This document shows positions 49,013 to 62,903 of a stretch of 64,000 nt of DNA, one piece after another. This DNA comes from Cololabis saira. Its lineage: Eukaryota > Chordata > Actinopteri > Beloniformes > Belonidae. The translations under genes were made by a program, and so were the position numbers. Position 1 is the stretch's first letter. Each line of letters opens with the position of its first letter. The stretch is from assembly GCF_033807715.1 (NCBI RefSeq), contig NC_084599.1, positions 32,340,160-32,404,159 on the forward strand, in the 5' to 3' direction. The notes under the pieces were generated by a model, which saw only the letters and a program-made list of their open reading frames with translations, searched no databases and was not told the origin of the DNA.

Positions 49013-52000
49013 CCGGTCTACACCCTTGCAGCCCGTCATACTTGCTACAGACTGTTGCATTGTAAATGTTCAAGCATTTTCAGCAGTGCCATCAGGGATT
49101 CACTTATGCAGCAGAGCTGAAATGATATCCATGTCCAAGTGTTGCAGGTTTTTTTTTTTTTTTCTAATCTACACCTTGTATCAAATTTCCATTTCAGCTC
49201 CGGGGCTCTTGCTCCACGTCTCTGAGGAATGTTACGCTATAGGCTGCCTTTCATCAAAACATGATTAAACCCTCCAACGTGACTTTGCCGTCTCTTTCAG
49301 AAGACACTTCACAAATCCTCTACGTGTAGTGAAGAACGTAAAATGTATGAATTCACTGGCTTTGGTGCCACTGAATAGCAAACGAGCACCAGCACTCTTT
49401 TTTTTTTTCTTCTTCTTCCAGCCCGTTTTGACATTTCTTGTAAGTGAGATATATAACGTTCAAGAATTTCAAACAATCTGATTTACTCTATGTACTTTTT
49501 ATTTATTATAGAGAAATCCCAACAGATGTGGCGACAGATGTGACAGCAATAATTCCCTTTTTTTTATTGCAGTGATTTATTTGTTATGCAGCAGATTTCT
49601 TTTCATTTTCTCTTTTCATCTCGTCTAACTGAAATATTTAACCACTGTGTTTCTGCTAGACTGTCACATACTGTGCTCAATAATCTCTGTTACTTTAAGA
49701 TTGAAGGTGCTTCTGTAAGAAAAAAAAACAAAAAAAAACGAATCTTATCTGAGCTCTTATTTACATTCTTTCTCGCTTGCACGCTCACACTTCAACAGGC
49801 ATCAGTGTGTGTCATTTGCTTTAAATAGCATGCATTTGGAGTCGAGGTCATCGTCACTCTTTGCCCTCTGAACTCCATGAAGACTTGACTGCTGATGTCA
49901 TCCTCCGTTTTCAGCGTCTGCCATTGCTCTGCACGCGTTCCTTTCGCTGATTGTTTCTCCAGCTTGTCTAAAGGGGAAGATGACATCAGTCCCGTATCTG
50001 CTGGAAGACACTTCCTCTGCAGGCAGACCAGACCAAATATCCCCATCCTCTTCTTCGGCCTCCTCTTCTGCTGTGCCTACGCACGATTAGACGTCTGGGA
50101 GAAAAGTTCAACTTGTTCCTCACGTGAAACTCGTGCGCAATATGTTTTTGATTTATTCACACGTCTGCAAAACGTACGATTTCTTTTTTTCTCTCTCTCT
50201 CTTTTGCGGTTGCGGTCCTTCTTCAGTCTGGTTCACGAGACTGTCTTAAATCAAATACTTGATGCTTTTTCTAAGTATTCATAAAGCAAACACGAGTGCA
50301 GTCAGAGGTCCAAACATTGCATCGTAAAACATTTTCTTTTTATTTCAAGTTCTTATCATTCCTGTGTTTCCTTTGTCTGCTGCTTCTTCTGCGCTCACGT
50401 GCTCGGATAGCCTTAGATTACATTAATAATAAATCATCAGCACGAGCGCAATGTTACAGCTGACATCTGGAAATATGGTAAAAGATTCAGTCATGCAACG
50501 CAGGGTTTCAGGCTCGTTCACGCTCCGCCGGCGTCACGTGCTGCCATGTTGTGCAGGACCGTGTGCCACAAATCAATAAGCTGGTAAACACAGTTTAAAG
50601 GTGTATTAACCTTTTTCATCACGATTATTATTTGTTTTAACTTTTTTTTTCTATTATGAGGGCAGTGCAGACGTTTTATGAATAACGGCCAAAACACTCA
50701 AGTGTATACATAAAGAACTGGACGTTCTTTTGAGGCAACAAGAGTTCAAGTCATTTAGCCTCGGAGAGAAAGATTCACATAAAGAATGAGGTCATGAGGT
50801 TTTTGTTCCTCCTCATAAAACAGTTTTCTCCTCGGCTCTTCCTTGGAGCATAAGTTCAGTAGACAGATAGATATACACGGGCAAGGTTCGTGGTAGACTA
50901 AACCGAGCAAGCAGACAGCAGAGGGGAAGTGGAAATGAAAACTAATCAGACGCGGACTTGGGGTCTAGTCCGGGAAGTGGGTTCAGAGAGCCCCCACTGT
51001 TGTCGTTTCTGCCCCTCCTCACGTCTTCCCTTCGTCTCTTCTCTCACTCTTTGGCACCGGAGTCGCCCCAGTCACAGCACCTGCTTTCCCCATCATCTCC
51101 GTGTAGCCATCCCTCTCCGCGCAGAGTGAGGGACTGTGCTGTTCTACGGCCTGCTGACTTCAAACATGAGCTACTTCAGGAATGATAATGACAGAAACAT
51201 TCCTGGAAAAATGGGATTGTCCTCCAAAAATACTCTCTGCTCTTTGTGTTGTTGGTCCTTTTTTTTTTTTTTTTATCTCCCTCTTTGGGTAGTTGTTGTG
51301 CACACGTGTGTGTGTGTGTGTGTGTGTATAACCCACAGGAGCTGGCCCCATCGTGCATGCGGCGTGATTGATGCTTGTTCTCTTTTACCTGTTTACCAGC
51401 GTTGGGATGCGATTGGCTGAGTGGCGGGGCTGGAATAAAAAGGCCAGCTGAGCAATAACAGGGACACTTCTTCTTTCCCAACACACACCTGTCCCGTGCC
51501 AAACCTGAGAAGTAGCACAAAGACACACACACACGCACCGGGAGACATTCCCACTGTGTTCCATTTCACATTCCAATCCTCTGACAGCATGTCTGCTTTT
51601 ATATGATCATATTCAGCATTTACAACAAAAAAAAAAGAACAAATGACACCTTCAGTTTGAAAGACTTGTTTGTCTGCCATGTGGAAATAAAAGCTGATCA
51701 TTTTTCATCTGGTTATTGGTTGTTAATGCTTCATTACCCATCAGACGGACCAATCTCAAGCTCTGCCTTTCTCCTTGTCGTTGTCATTATCATCTTTTTA
51801 TTTTTTATTATGTAACTTTTCAGTCTTGTGTGACATTTTTTTGGTGTCTCACGAGGGTCTCGCAGATAAATCATATGCAGAACCAGTGGAATATTGGATT
51901 AGAGTGCAGTAATCATAAACTACAATTACATACATAATTTAACATTATGGACTCAAGCTAAATTGATTCTGATTCTTTTAACTTGATACCATGGAGCTCA

Positions 52001-52687
52001 GTCAGAGCTGCAACACACAGAGGATTAAAATGTCCGGTTTAAACTAACAAAAACACCTGCGGAGATCTGCTTTAGTTCAGTTTAAAGCTGGCGGATGTGA
52101 ATGAACGTGCATTGAATTCAAACCCATCAGCAGCATGTAAAGCCATTTCACAGCGTGCACATCAGAGATTTGAGTCTGGAGTCTGTTAAGGTGCTCTCTG
52201 GCGTGCTGCTGATGAGGAGCTTCACATTTGCCAGGTCTGAAAGGGAACAGCAGCGCAGGTGGAGACAGAGCAGACAAGCAACTGCAGCAGCTACGACTAT
52301 GATGGAAAAGCTGACGAACAGTCGAAGAAAGCTTCCCGTGGATCCAGAGTAAAAAAAAAAAATACAAATAAGAAACATCCTGTGTTCAGAAAAGAAGGTA
52401 AACAATGAGGATGAGAAATGCTGATTACCGTTTAAGTCATTTTTCCTCATCAGTGCAAACGGTGGGCAGTTATCTTTGCCATGTGCAGACAATTTAGTGT
52501 CTTAATGAGTACATAAACTAGGTACAAGCTGCCTGGCGACTGCTGACATCCTCCACCAATGTGACTCATGATTTTTGGCCTGTGTGGGTGCAGGAGTCCC
52601 CTCCCTCACATTGTCAGACCACAACGGTGTACATTCCAGTATGTGCTCCTAGAGTGGATATACTGGCTATCCATAAAGCGGCCATGC
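49013..52687. other. Intronic, mostly unassigned
   Basis: No gene recognised. A short (TG)n run lies at 51,306-51,328. Many overlapping 60-130 codon frames near 49,900-50,280 and 50,930-51,700 lack motifs. Confidence 0.45.
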
Positions 52688-52695
52688 GGCATAAG

Positions 52696-53435
52696 CAGAG
52701 CTGGGTAGAGTAGCCAAAAATTGTACTCAAGTAAAAGTACTGTTACTTCAGAATAATATGACTCAAGTAGAAGTAAAAAGTAGTCATCCAAATAATTACT
52801 TGAGTAAAAGTAAAAAAGTACTTGGTGAAAAAACTACTCAAGTACTGAGTAATTGTTGAGTAACGTCTGATTTATTTTTTTAACACAATCATTCAAACAG
52901 ACAAAAGTACAAAATAATCATCTTCAGGCAAATTAAATTAAAAAAAATTATTAAAATTAATAAAAAATAGTTTAAATTAAAATAATCTTAAAGTAAATTC
53001 AAGTACTTTAATAAATGATAAAATAATAACAGAATAAAAAAATAAATTAAGCACAAGTAGCACAAAATGTCAAGCCTTTGTACTTTTCTTTTTTAACCAG
53101 GCAGAACTAGAACAAGCATGAACTCATAGAAACTCTGTGTGTGTTTGAGTCTGTGTAAATGTGACAAAACATGCAAAAACAAACATTTTTCCCAAAGAAT
53201 CACCCAGTGATGTCATGAAATTGACGCGTATGCGGATAAAAGGGATAAAAGAAAAGTAACAGCTCAACGTAGCCTAATGTAGCGGAGGAAGAGTAACAGT
53301 TTCTTCTTCATAAATCTACTCAAGTAAAAGTAAAAAGTATAGTGAATCAAAACTACTCCTAAAAGTACAACATTTCCCAAAACTTACTCAAGTAATTGTA
53401 ACGGAGTAAATGTAACTCGTTACTACCCAGCTCTG
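52696..53435 (-). mobile_element. hAT-type MITE, 740 bp (inverted copy of the 28,249 element)
   Basis: Ends CAGAGCTGGGTAGAGTAG and ...CGTTACTACCCAGCTCTG; flanks GGCATAAG (52688-52695) and GACATAAG (53436-53443) agree at 7 of 8 positions. The reverse complement closely follows 28249-28993, including the same spurious reading frame. Confidence 0.9.
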
Positions 53436-53443
53436 GACATAAG

Positions 53444-55011
53444 TGACGGCGGACGTCAGAATCCACGTGGCCCACTCCCCGTCGTGTGAGGGGGGATGCA
53501 TTTCTCAGCAGGCTTGCTTCTATTCTGCCTCCTGCTTCAGTTTGATTTCTGAAATATGACATTTTCTGTTGTTGACGCAATGACTCCTGCAGACAGGTAT
53601 CTGGTGGGCATGCTTAATGTTTCCCAGGGCTTGCACAGAAGTCTGATGAAAGACCCTCGAATGTTAACCTTTACATCAGATCTTTACAACATCAGAATCG
53701 TATTGGCTTACAGTGCAGCGGATAGAGTAAATATGACCTTTCCATCAGATTTTGGCTCTTCTTGAATGGAAGTCTCATAATGCAGTGGATCTCACTCAAA
53801 GTTTGCCGGATAACAGATTTTGTCAGCTTAAGTTTGGAGATACATAAACATGCTAACATATATATACATTGTATATATATATACATTAAAGTGGAGAAGT
53901 GGAGGAGTTAGGAAGCTCCAGTCACCAACACTGCCCATCCTTCCCATCAACTGGTCGACTAAATAAATATAAAAGGTCAGAATGACTAATATCTGGTTTC
54001 TTCAAGCGATCTATAAGCTACATACTTCCAAACTTCATGCCATCTACTACTTATCTCTTCTTCATTGTAATCATTTAAAGGTTTACCTGCTCCTGAAAGT
54101 TTTGACAGTTTGGTCTTTTCATATTTACACATTTGGAGCCACAAACTGCACAACTATGAGTGTACAATTTTTGCCAATGAAAGCGGGTGCTGAAACACAC
54201 AAAAATGAAAATGAATGTGCATAAAAATAGACAGTTTTTAATTTCACTGGTTGACAAGTTTGTAAATTGGAAGGTCAAATGTGTGTCGGGGACCATTCAA
54301 GAGAAGTGCAGACTGTGCTTCGTCTTCAGATACGGTTACTAAAAGATTATCTTCGATACGCATTTCAGATCTGTTCATGTTATGAACCATCTGTGCTTGA
54401 ACCAGATCCTTGTTATGCTCCTGCTCATTTCTGCAGTGACATCATGCTCGTCAGCATGCCGGCCTCATTAAAGATGCAAACAGGTGACGTGTGGCACATT
54501 GGATCCACAGGAATGTTCTTATCATGGCGGCGTGGCATCAAAGTCTCCTCAGGAATGTTGAGCAGCTCTTGGCCTTCACCTGCTCGCTGCTGGTCAGAAT
54601 GACTGGGAGACACACAGATGGACAGAAGGACCGTGTAAGGCTTTTGTACCGTTATGGATTCTGAGTCAGTAGTCTGTGGTTCATCGCACGGAGAACCAGC
54701 TGGAGAATTGAAGGAGGACACCTGCTGTTCCTTTGATCATATTAAGTCATCGATTCCCTTTTTTGTTCATGCACTTTCCCATCAAGCACTTCTTCGGTGG
54801 GGTAATGTGTCAGCATGTGTTACAGTGACTAATAACATTTAACAATAGTAATGTTCCTCTCAACTTTGCTATAATTATTTTACGGACCCACATTAAAAAT
54901 TAGATCATGACTTAATTTTTGCTCTTACTCACACTTATCCATGTCAACTGTTTTTTTTTTTTTGTTGTTGATTTAACCGCTCATTGCTCTCACTGCGGTT
55001 ACCTAATCAAC
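53444..55011. other. Intronic, nothing recognised
   Basis: No gene or delimited repeat; a short (TA)n stretch occurs near 53,858-53,885. Confidence 0.5.
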
Positions 55012-55019
55012 TGCTACTG

Positions 55020-55850
55020 CAGGGGTGTCAAACTCATTTTGCTTGGCGGGCCGGATTTGACCAATTTTTTTCTCGCGGGCCGCACGCTCAAAATAACAAA
55101 AACGGTGCAAAAATTTTTTTTTTCTAATTCTTTTTTTTTACTATTGTTATCTAATCCAATATCAGTTTAGTTAATTTTAAAGGAAATATGCACTTTGTTT
55201 ACACTCTAATTGTGTAAAATATATTTCTTCAGGATCTTTTCTTGAAATGTCTTGTTTTTTTTTCAAATAATGTAAGATACTTTTAATATCATTTTACAAA
55301 GATAAACAGAAACAAGTATGTTTTTTTTATATTTCGCTTTTTTATAGGAAATTTAATCAAAAGCAAAATCTTTCTTATTACATCCGAGAGTGTCTCTTTG
55401 TGATTTCGAGATTTTTCCAGTACAATTAAGTGTATTTATTTTAAAAAATTGGCGCGGATATTTACGCCAGTGTGCCGAAAAAGTCAGCACTTCTTTTTTA
55501 ACTGTTTTACTTTGTCACTATCCTCGTATTCAAAACTGAAATTCTCCGAATAAATATCTTCTATCTGATATTTTTCCTGCGAAAATATATAATAGTAGTC
55601 AGTTAATAAAAATAAACGACCGTCTACAAAGAAATAAAATCGCCAAATGCATTTTAGAAAACTAATAAAAATGTCGAAAACTGCTCTCTTTGTGTAATAA
55701 CGATGGATTTGTAGAAGAAATATATTATCCGATATGCTGGCAATTATTTATGCCTTCCTTTTTAGGAAATTAACATTTCATTTTTTTGAGTTGGAAACTT
55801 CTCGCGGGCCGCATGAAAATCTCTCTCGGGCCGCACATTTGACACCCCTG
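55020..55850. mobile_element. hAT (Charlie-like) MITE, 831 bp, TSD TGCTACTG
   Basis: Ends CAGGGGTGTCAAACTC and ...CATTTGACACCCCTG; exact duplication TGCTACTG at 55012-55019 and 55851-55858. CTCGCGGGCCGCA blocks near both ends, AT-rich core, no transposase. Confidence 0.93.
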
Positions 55851-56319
55851 TGCTACTGTATATAGAATAAATAAAAGGAAATTGACAAATCCTCTGTGAT
55901 GTCACCTATATGTTTCTGAAGGTTGCTTTTGAAGCCTGTTTTTTGTCTTACTGCAAGAGAACATGTTAGTACGACGCCAGTTAATCCAAAAATGGACAAA
56001 TAAGCAGAATGAGCAAGGGTCCTAAACAGTCTGAGGTGAAGGTTCCTCTGGTTAGTCCTGGCCAGAGGCCCTGCATTTAGACAAAAGAGTAGCCCCTAAC
56101 TATGAATACATCTGTAGCCTTATATCATTTTACTTGATGAAAATTCACCCCACCATACGGTTGTCATCAATGAAAAATTTAGCAACAGGTTTATCTTTTT
56201 ATTTTGTAACCAGGCTGTAAATATGTTTATTTCTGCTGTAAAGTTCAACATTTTAACATGACGATCAAAGAAGATGGACACGCTTTTGGAGCCAGCCCCC
56301 AGTGGTTAGAGGAGGTACT

Positions 56320-56395
56320 ACCATTTTCCTCACTTCAAATCTCACTGTACCCAGGTACACTGACAATAAAGTATTCTGATTCACTTCCTGGACTG
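56320..56395 (+). mobile_element. LINE-type 3' tail fragment
   Basis: AATCTCACTGTACCCAGG then GTACACTGACAATAAAGTA and TTCTGATTCA: a recognisable 'tctcactgtac...gacaataaagtattctgattc' fish LINE tail. Confidence 0.6.
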
Positions 56396-57596
56396 TATCA
56401 GACTAGCCCACCGATTGCAGTCCCTTGTGTCAGATTAGCGGCCCTACACTTTGGACTAGGTCCAAAATATGATCATTACAAACAGATTTGATGATCATTT
56501 TCCTGTTTTCTGCAGCAGGCAGGGACTGTCTGCATGAGAGGAATCTGGTGTGTTCAAGAGGTTGCTGGACACTTTTTGACACTTTTCTAAAAATAGTTTA
56601 AAGTATCAAAAAACAGTGTTTAAAACTGCTTAATTAGTAAAAGCAGCAGCAAACATGTAAAAAATATAAAATATATTATATATATAAAATATACCACCGC
56701 AATAATTCTGTTTTTTTGCATTATAATTTTCTCCACACCACTGATCACCCAACAAATCATGATTGATTAAATGCAATTTTTACACAAAATGGGTAGAGTC
56801 ACAATATTTCAGCCACTTTCTAACTGTGGATAAAGTTATCTAGAATTGTTAGCTAAATACTCAAAGAAGTTTGCAGATGTGGCATCAGATGCTGCCTCGA
56901 GATGGGGAGGAAAGTGAGTCAGATGTGTGAAGTCAGCAATAATCAGCACTACCTGCAGCTGATCCACGAATCCCAGTTGTATGCAGTAAAAACATCCAGA
57001 TGTTTCTATTAAAGAAAGAAACCAGACTTTCCCCGAGTTCAGGATCACTTGTTGCATTAATCTTAAGTATTTCATGCCTTCTCATATATGAAAGTCTCAC
57101 AGCAAGGCTGATAGTTTTACACAGCAGACGTGGGACCTTTGTAACTGACGTTGTCAATAATGACAATTATGATCAAGGATTTTAAGTCTGGTGCTTTTAT
57201 GTTTTGTTTTAACTGGTTGGAAGTTGTGATGTCTGAAGGGGGGATTGTTAATTAGAGAAAGGCTGTCTGATGAGAGGTTCATTCACACCTGCGCACAAAG
57301 GCAGTGGGTGACCTTTTTAACAGTCGTCATTGGCGACCGTCAGCTCTCCATCGAAGCGGTGCTGCATGAGATGCACGGTGGTCTGTGTGCTCCGCTTATG
57401 TTTCTGCCAACTCTGTTTTGTGCAAAACGTGCGTTTTGCATGAGAAAGGAAATATGAATATTTAGATATTTGCACAGTTACATGGAGTAGTTGAAGTAAT
57501 GTTACAGTATACAAATGTTGCCGAATCACAGTCGTGATTTCAACAAGAAACCAAAGTAATTGTTAAAAGATTTTACTTCACAATTCATTTTTTAAA

Positions 57597-57700
57597 CTTC
57601 CATCCCTCTATCCATATTGGTTATACATACTTCATCCTTTTCACCATGTCAGTGGATCTACTGGACCCTGTCCCAGCTGTCATGGGGGGAGGGGCGGGTA
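57597..57700. repeat. Degraded dispersed repeat (GGACCCTGTCCCAGCTGTCAT type)
   Basis: TTCCATCCCTCTATCCAT, then CCTGTCCCAGCTGTCATGGG; related to 61705-61800. It resembles the 'catccatt...ggagcctatcccagct' repeat common in fish genomes. Confidence 0.5.
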
Positions 57701-60284
57701 ACACTCCATCACTGTCTTTTTACGGTGATGGATGAAGTTTTCACTGATGATTTTTGTTAACACATAATGCTTTCTTCGATGTAAATCTCCGAATTTACTT
57801 GAATCTGACCCAAATTTAACAGAAATAGCATGGACTTTATTAGCTTTGTGCTAAACTTTTCTGTTCCTAAATATGAACATATTGCAGCATGAAAACAAAT
57901 AGCCTGACTAAGTGGGATAACTTTGGTTATCTTGTTTATTATGCAATCCAAATGATCCAATGAGAAGTTTGATCACATCCTTTGTCATCCCGAAGGACTA
58001 GGCGGTGACTCAGAAGACAAACTTAGGGATTAGACCTGACTGAAGAGGAAGATCAATGCCATATATGGAGAGACGCATCGAGTGTCAGGACTGGAAGAAT
58101 GACTTATTGGACTGATATTTTATGATAGATGCTGTGTGCTAAAATAAACAGCAGGAATGTAAAATATGAGTACTTAACAAGGAGGAAAGGTGGTTGTTCG
58201 TCACACGGCATATTTGACCACTCAATAGTCATGCTGTACTCTCATGTTTGGAAACAGTTTTGTTCTCTGTTGTTTCCTGAACCTGATTTGCGGTGGAAGT
58301 GAAATTGAAATAATGGAACTGCCGACTTCTTCCACAACTGCGATTTCCATCCAAGGGCAATGACTAATGGAACAAATGTAATCAAGTGTTTTGCATTGAT
58401 TGTTCTGACAAGGAGCGACATTTTTCTTCTTAAAACTCTTCCACTTTGTCAGACTTGTTCCTTTTGTTTATTTTTCTTACGTCTCTAGAAGGAATGTGCT
58501 TTTATAATAGGAAATACGTCCTCAAGGCCGAGCGCTTACAATGGAACAGTTTCGGTGTCCACGCAGAAAAGAAAAGAGGAAAAGAACAGTGTCAAGCCAC
58601 ATTTCTTGTCATTCTTCCATTGTTTGTCATATTACACATTTTCCTCGGGCTAACACACATTTCATCTCTCCCACCGTCTACAAAAAGCCTCTTTAAGATC
58701 GGCTCCGTGACATCATGAGGTGATAACAACTTGAGAAGTGATGGTGGAAAACTCTTGGCCAAGGATCATAAGAAAGCTCAAAAGACTTCTGAGAAGTTGT
58801 GAAATTATGTATAGATTGATTTTTTCCATCAGACCATTTTCCTTTATGGTAACTTTGCATGAGAACATTTGGTCCAGGTTCCAGTGCTTTATAGCAAAAG
58901 GATAGAGCTGGTCATGCTTGGCCCAATGGCATAGACCAGAAGCCCGTTATTATCCTCATTAAAGGGAAATGCTCTGAAATTTACCAAAAGTCTGAGTCAT
59001 AGCAAACACTTTTCCACTGATTTTTTTTCTCTTTTTTTTCCTAATCACACTAAAACCTTAGCCTACATAAACTTAAAAAACATAAATTTGCACCACAATA
59101 TCTTGTTTGACTTAATTTCTTAATCTGTTGGATCATGTAAAGCTGTTGCAGATTGGGCAGGCCATCCGATTGAAAAATGTGGCATCTTTGGAAGAAAGTT
59201 GAAGGAAGCAAAGTCGTGATTAATCACAGTGATAAACAATGATGTGTTCTCTTCATTTCAGGGAATCAAAGTTTCAGGGGAAAGGAATGACAAATTAAAG
59301 CAGAGAGGGGGAGAAAACGCAGCGGAAATGTGCCCATTTCCCTGCTCAAAAACCACGGTTGCTGCTAAACACAGTCCAATAAAAGGATGATTTTGCTATA
59401 ATAGGAAAGTCATTAAATCGGTGCACGTTCAAGGAGAACAGCTTGAAAGGCCCTTGGACGCAGTGTCAGAGAGTTCAGCTTCTGAAAATCACTTTGGGGG
59501 CTTTTATCTGTCTGTCAAGTATAACAGCGGTGGCAAAAGCTGGAAAACATGCCTGCGTATTGGAGACGGGGAAACTTTGCCAAACATGGAAAGTTGCCAC
59601 ACATTTTTAATGGTATGTTGATTAGAGGAAACGAGCAAGTGCCACTTCAAGACTGAACACAACAAACCCAGAGCAACAAACAGGCGCTTGGACCGGCTCA
59701 ACTAACTGTGTTGCCACATGTTTGCGTAAATTAGTTTTTTCATACTTCAGATTCCAGCTGTTGAGCCACTCAGTGTCACTCTGATCCTTTTGGAAATGAG
59801 AGATGGTAATTTTTCTTTTTCTGATGGTGTCATTTCTGGTCAGAGGGCGCAGAAAGTGTGTCAAGTGTTTCACACCATGCATGGTGTTGTTTTGATCCAA
59901 TGACTGCATGCTCCGAGCGGGGGGGGGCTAAACATAGCTGGAAGCCTAAATGAACAGGCTTTGTTCATCTCTCACAAAAGGTATTTGCCAACATGGAGGG
60001 CTATGATCTGTGACTCCAGACTGAGGTAATGCACACGTGTTCCTCAGCAGCTGCTGATTGGACCGGCGGACGACACATACACGCTTGGCTGATTATATCA
60101 AGGCTGTGTGAGTTTGTGGCATCTCTGGGAACCGCGGTGTCCCCTCCTCTGAACTCAGTGGCCTCGTCCCTGTAAGGAAGCAGTCTGGCCATGCTTCGCC
60201 TCTCATGGTTGTCACAATGAAAGGCTTTTTGATGTGTCAGGCTTGTTCAAGGGTCAGTTTTCATACGTGCACCTGAGTGTGAAT

Positions 60285-60884
60285 TAGGGCTGGGCGATAT
60301 GGACCAAAAGTCATATCTCGATATTTTCTAGCTGAATGGCGATACTCGATATATATCGATATTTTTTCTGTGCCATAATTGGGGTTTCCCCCAAAGCATT
60401 ATAGCATAGCATCTCTGTTAGCTTCATTTTTTTCTGAGGCAAACCCTTAAAAAAACCTTCAGTTTTAATACAAAGTCTCGTGCCAAATGTCACACAGGTA
60501 CATTTATTAACAGAGGTCTGCACAATATCAAAATTTATAAAACAAATGAAATAAAAATAAACTGCCTGCATATATAGAATAAAAATGCTTCTTGAATAAA
60601 ATAAAACAAATATCCCTTTCCTGCATAACAATTAAATTAGAATACACTGTGCAATTAATACAATGTAGACAGTAACAGGCAGACTTTTCCACTGAGGTTG
60701 ACAGTTGTGCAAATAACAAAAAAATTGTGCAAATCAAATCTCACAAAATAAGCTATATCAAAATCATATTTTTTTTTTTTTTTTTTTTTTTAATAATCGA
60801 TATAAACTATATTGTCTCGTACCATATCGCGTTTGAAAATATATCGATATATATTAAAATCTCGATATATATCGCCCAGCCCTA
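60285..60884 (-). mobile_element. hAT-type MITE, 600 bp, TSD GTGTGAAT (copy 2 of an inverted pair)
   Basis: Ends TAGGGCTGGGCGATAT and ATATCGCCCAGCCCTA, exact duplication GTGTGAAT at 60277-60284 and 60885-60892. Its reverse complement matches 33356-33962 almost base for base, differing mainly by scattered single changes and homopolymer lengths. Confidence 0.95.
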
Positions 60885-61704
60885 GTGTGAATCATTAGAT
60901 GTAGTATTGGAACAGAGCACATACTTTTGTAATATTTGAGTTTGCTGACAGCCCTGGCTTGAAAGAAATGTGCAGAACTCTTAATTTACATTTTCACTGG
61001 TTGGTACAGATCAATTTGGGCTCGTTCAGTCTAGTTTGAAATGGTACATTTCGGTACAGCTCAGCCTCTCCCTCCAAGGGCCATCCTACAAAGACCAGTC
61101 TGAATACTCTTGTGTTCCTCACCATTGACTTCCATCTGTGCAGCTTATTCTCCGGTGACCCCAAGGGAAATTCTGTATCCCCTGATTTGTCCACTGAAAA
61201 AGGTTTTGTAATTGCTGCCATTGTGTCAATCATTTGGGGACCAATCAATAGCTTAACACCAGATCAACACCTTTTTTTTTTCAACTTTTGACAATGAAAA
61301 TTAAGAAAAATGTGTATAGTACCATCCCAAACTATTCCGTACCACTTGATTTTACTGTCAATGATCTTAAAATAATTGCATTTTTCCTCTGTAATCACCT
61401 CATGCAAGGTTTGTGAGAAGGAACTTACATATTTATATCAAGAGTAATGATCCAGAAGTAAATTTCAGAAACAGAATCATGTAGATTATAAAGTAGCTGA
61501 AATGCACCCCCCCCAAATTCTTAAACTAGATGACATTTTGTGTAGGACAGGAGCATCATTTCATTCATAATGACTTAGATGTGGCTTCTTAATTAAAAAC
61601 TTCTGTTTGAAAAAAGACAAGAAGAACATTTAAGTAATATTTTCAGCACGGTCAATCCTTTTGAAGGTATGTTTTTCTGGCTAATTAGCTGGATAGGCAT
61701 TTAA

Positions 61705-61800
61705 AAATCCATTGGTTCACGACCGCTGGGGGACTGGAGCCTGTCCCAGCTGTCATCAGGGGAGAAGCAGTATACGTCCTGGACAGATAGCCAGGAAAGA
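61705..61800. repeat. Degraded dispersed repeat (GGAGCCTGTCCCAGCTGTCAT type)
   Basis: ATCCATTGGTTCACGACCG then GGAGCCTGTCCCAGCTGTCA and a GGGGAGAAGCAGTATACG segment; related to 57597-57700. Confidence 0.55.
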
Positions 61801-62016
61801 CCAAAGCCATGCCATATTGTGACAATTATCAGAGCAGTACATTGCCTTTGATGAGTGGAGTGCTAAAGAGTTTTCCTTCAGCATGGGTATACCAGACAGC
61901 AGTATATATGAGCTTCAACCGTGCAGAAACTTCAAGAACTGCAGAGGAAACGAGGTCTTGGATCACAGGATACTAGAATTCCAGCAATGTTCCACCTCAG
62001 ACCCACCACTAGGAGG

Positions 62017-62019
<3 letters not shown>

Positions 62020-62098
<79 letters not shown>
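62020..62098 (+). repeat. (GT)n microsatellite, about 39 units
   Basis: Uninterrupted TG dinucleotide run of 79 bp. Cys-Val open frames here are artefacts of the repeat. Confidence 0.97.
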
Positions 62099-62101
<3 letters not shown>

Positions 62102-62826
62102 CTGCTGGCATGGGCTGCTGGAGTGGAACAATGTTAGTTCAAGTGGTAACCATGGAATTTCTTTTCTCATCTACTTGCAGCTTTCCCAAACCACCACTGA
62201 TGTTGCCAGAATCACCATCTCTAGATGATAACACAGAGTCACATGCTGGTCACAATATTCTCTTCTAAACTGAACCTATAGCTCCCGCAGAACGCCTACA
62301 CACAGACAGCCGCACGCACACACAGACAGCACCTGAATCTAAACGTCTTCAAACCCTTATAAGGTAAAACTTTAAGGTTAATCGATTCTGCTGCATCCCG
62401 AGCTAACTTAAGTATTTGTGGCTGGGAAAAGCATCAAGAATGCAGAAAGGACATCCTTCGGTGTTTGTTTTCGCTGCCTCCCTGTATGCATCCTGTGGTT
62501 CTGACTGACTGGCTGCTGGCATTACGTAAAAGTCGGACTCCGTGCTCATATATGTATTTTTTCCACCCCACTTTTGGTAAATGATTCAGCAGAGTCGGAC
62601 AAAATGGATGTTTTCAGAGCCTGGTTATGTGTATAAACATTGTGCCTTTTTTTCTTCTTCTGTTGGTTGACCGATTATTCCAAGTTTGAGGTTTGTCTGT
62701 GCTTCACATTTTAGGCAGTGTGACATTTTACGTGTACATGGTTTTGCATATTTTCAAAGCTTTTGCAGATTTTTCCATTTATTCAGCAGAGCGTGCAGTA
62801 ACTTTCTAAGATACAGGACGTTCTAC

Positions 62827-62845
62827 GTGTGTGTGCGTGCGTACG

Positions 62846-62901
<56 letters not shown>

Positions 62902-62903
62902 TG
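62827..62903 (+). repeat. (GTGC)n microsatellite, about 18 units
   Basis: Tetranucleotide TGCG/GTGC array, nearly pure, with one GTAC variant unit near its start. It produces an RACV-repeat frame that is not a gene. Confidence 0.95.

Larger units (their letters stand above)
55859..60276. other. Intronic, mostly unassigned
   Basis: No gene recognised. Two small retroposon-like fragments (56320-56395 and 57597-57700) are listed separately. Confidence 0.45.

Noticed and set aside
52077..52492. Overlapping minus frames with hydrophobic stretches
   Set aside because: Short, overlapping in several frames, without signal-peptide or domain support.
62019..62228. Cys-Val repeat protein frames
   Set aside because: Translation of the (GT)n microsatellite.
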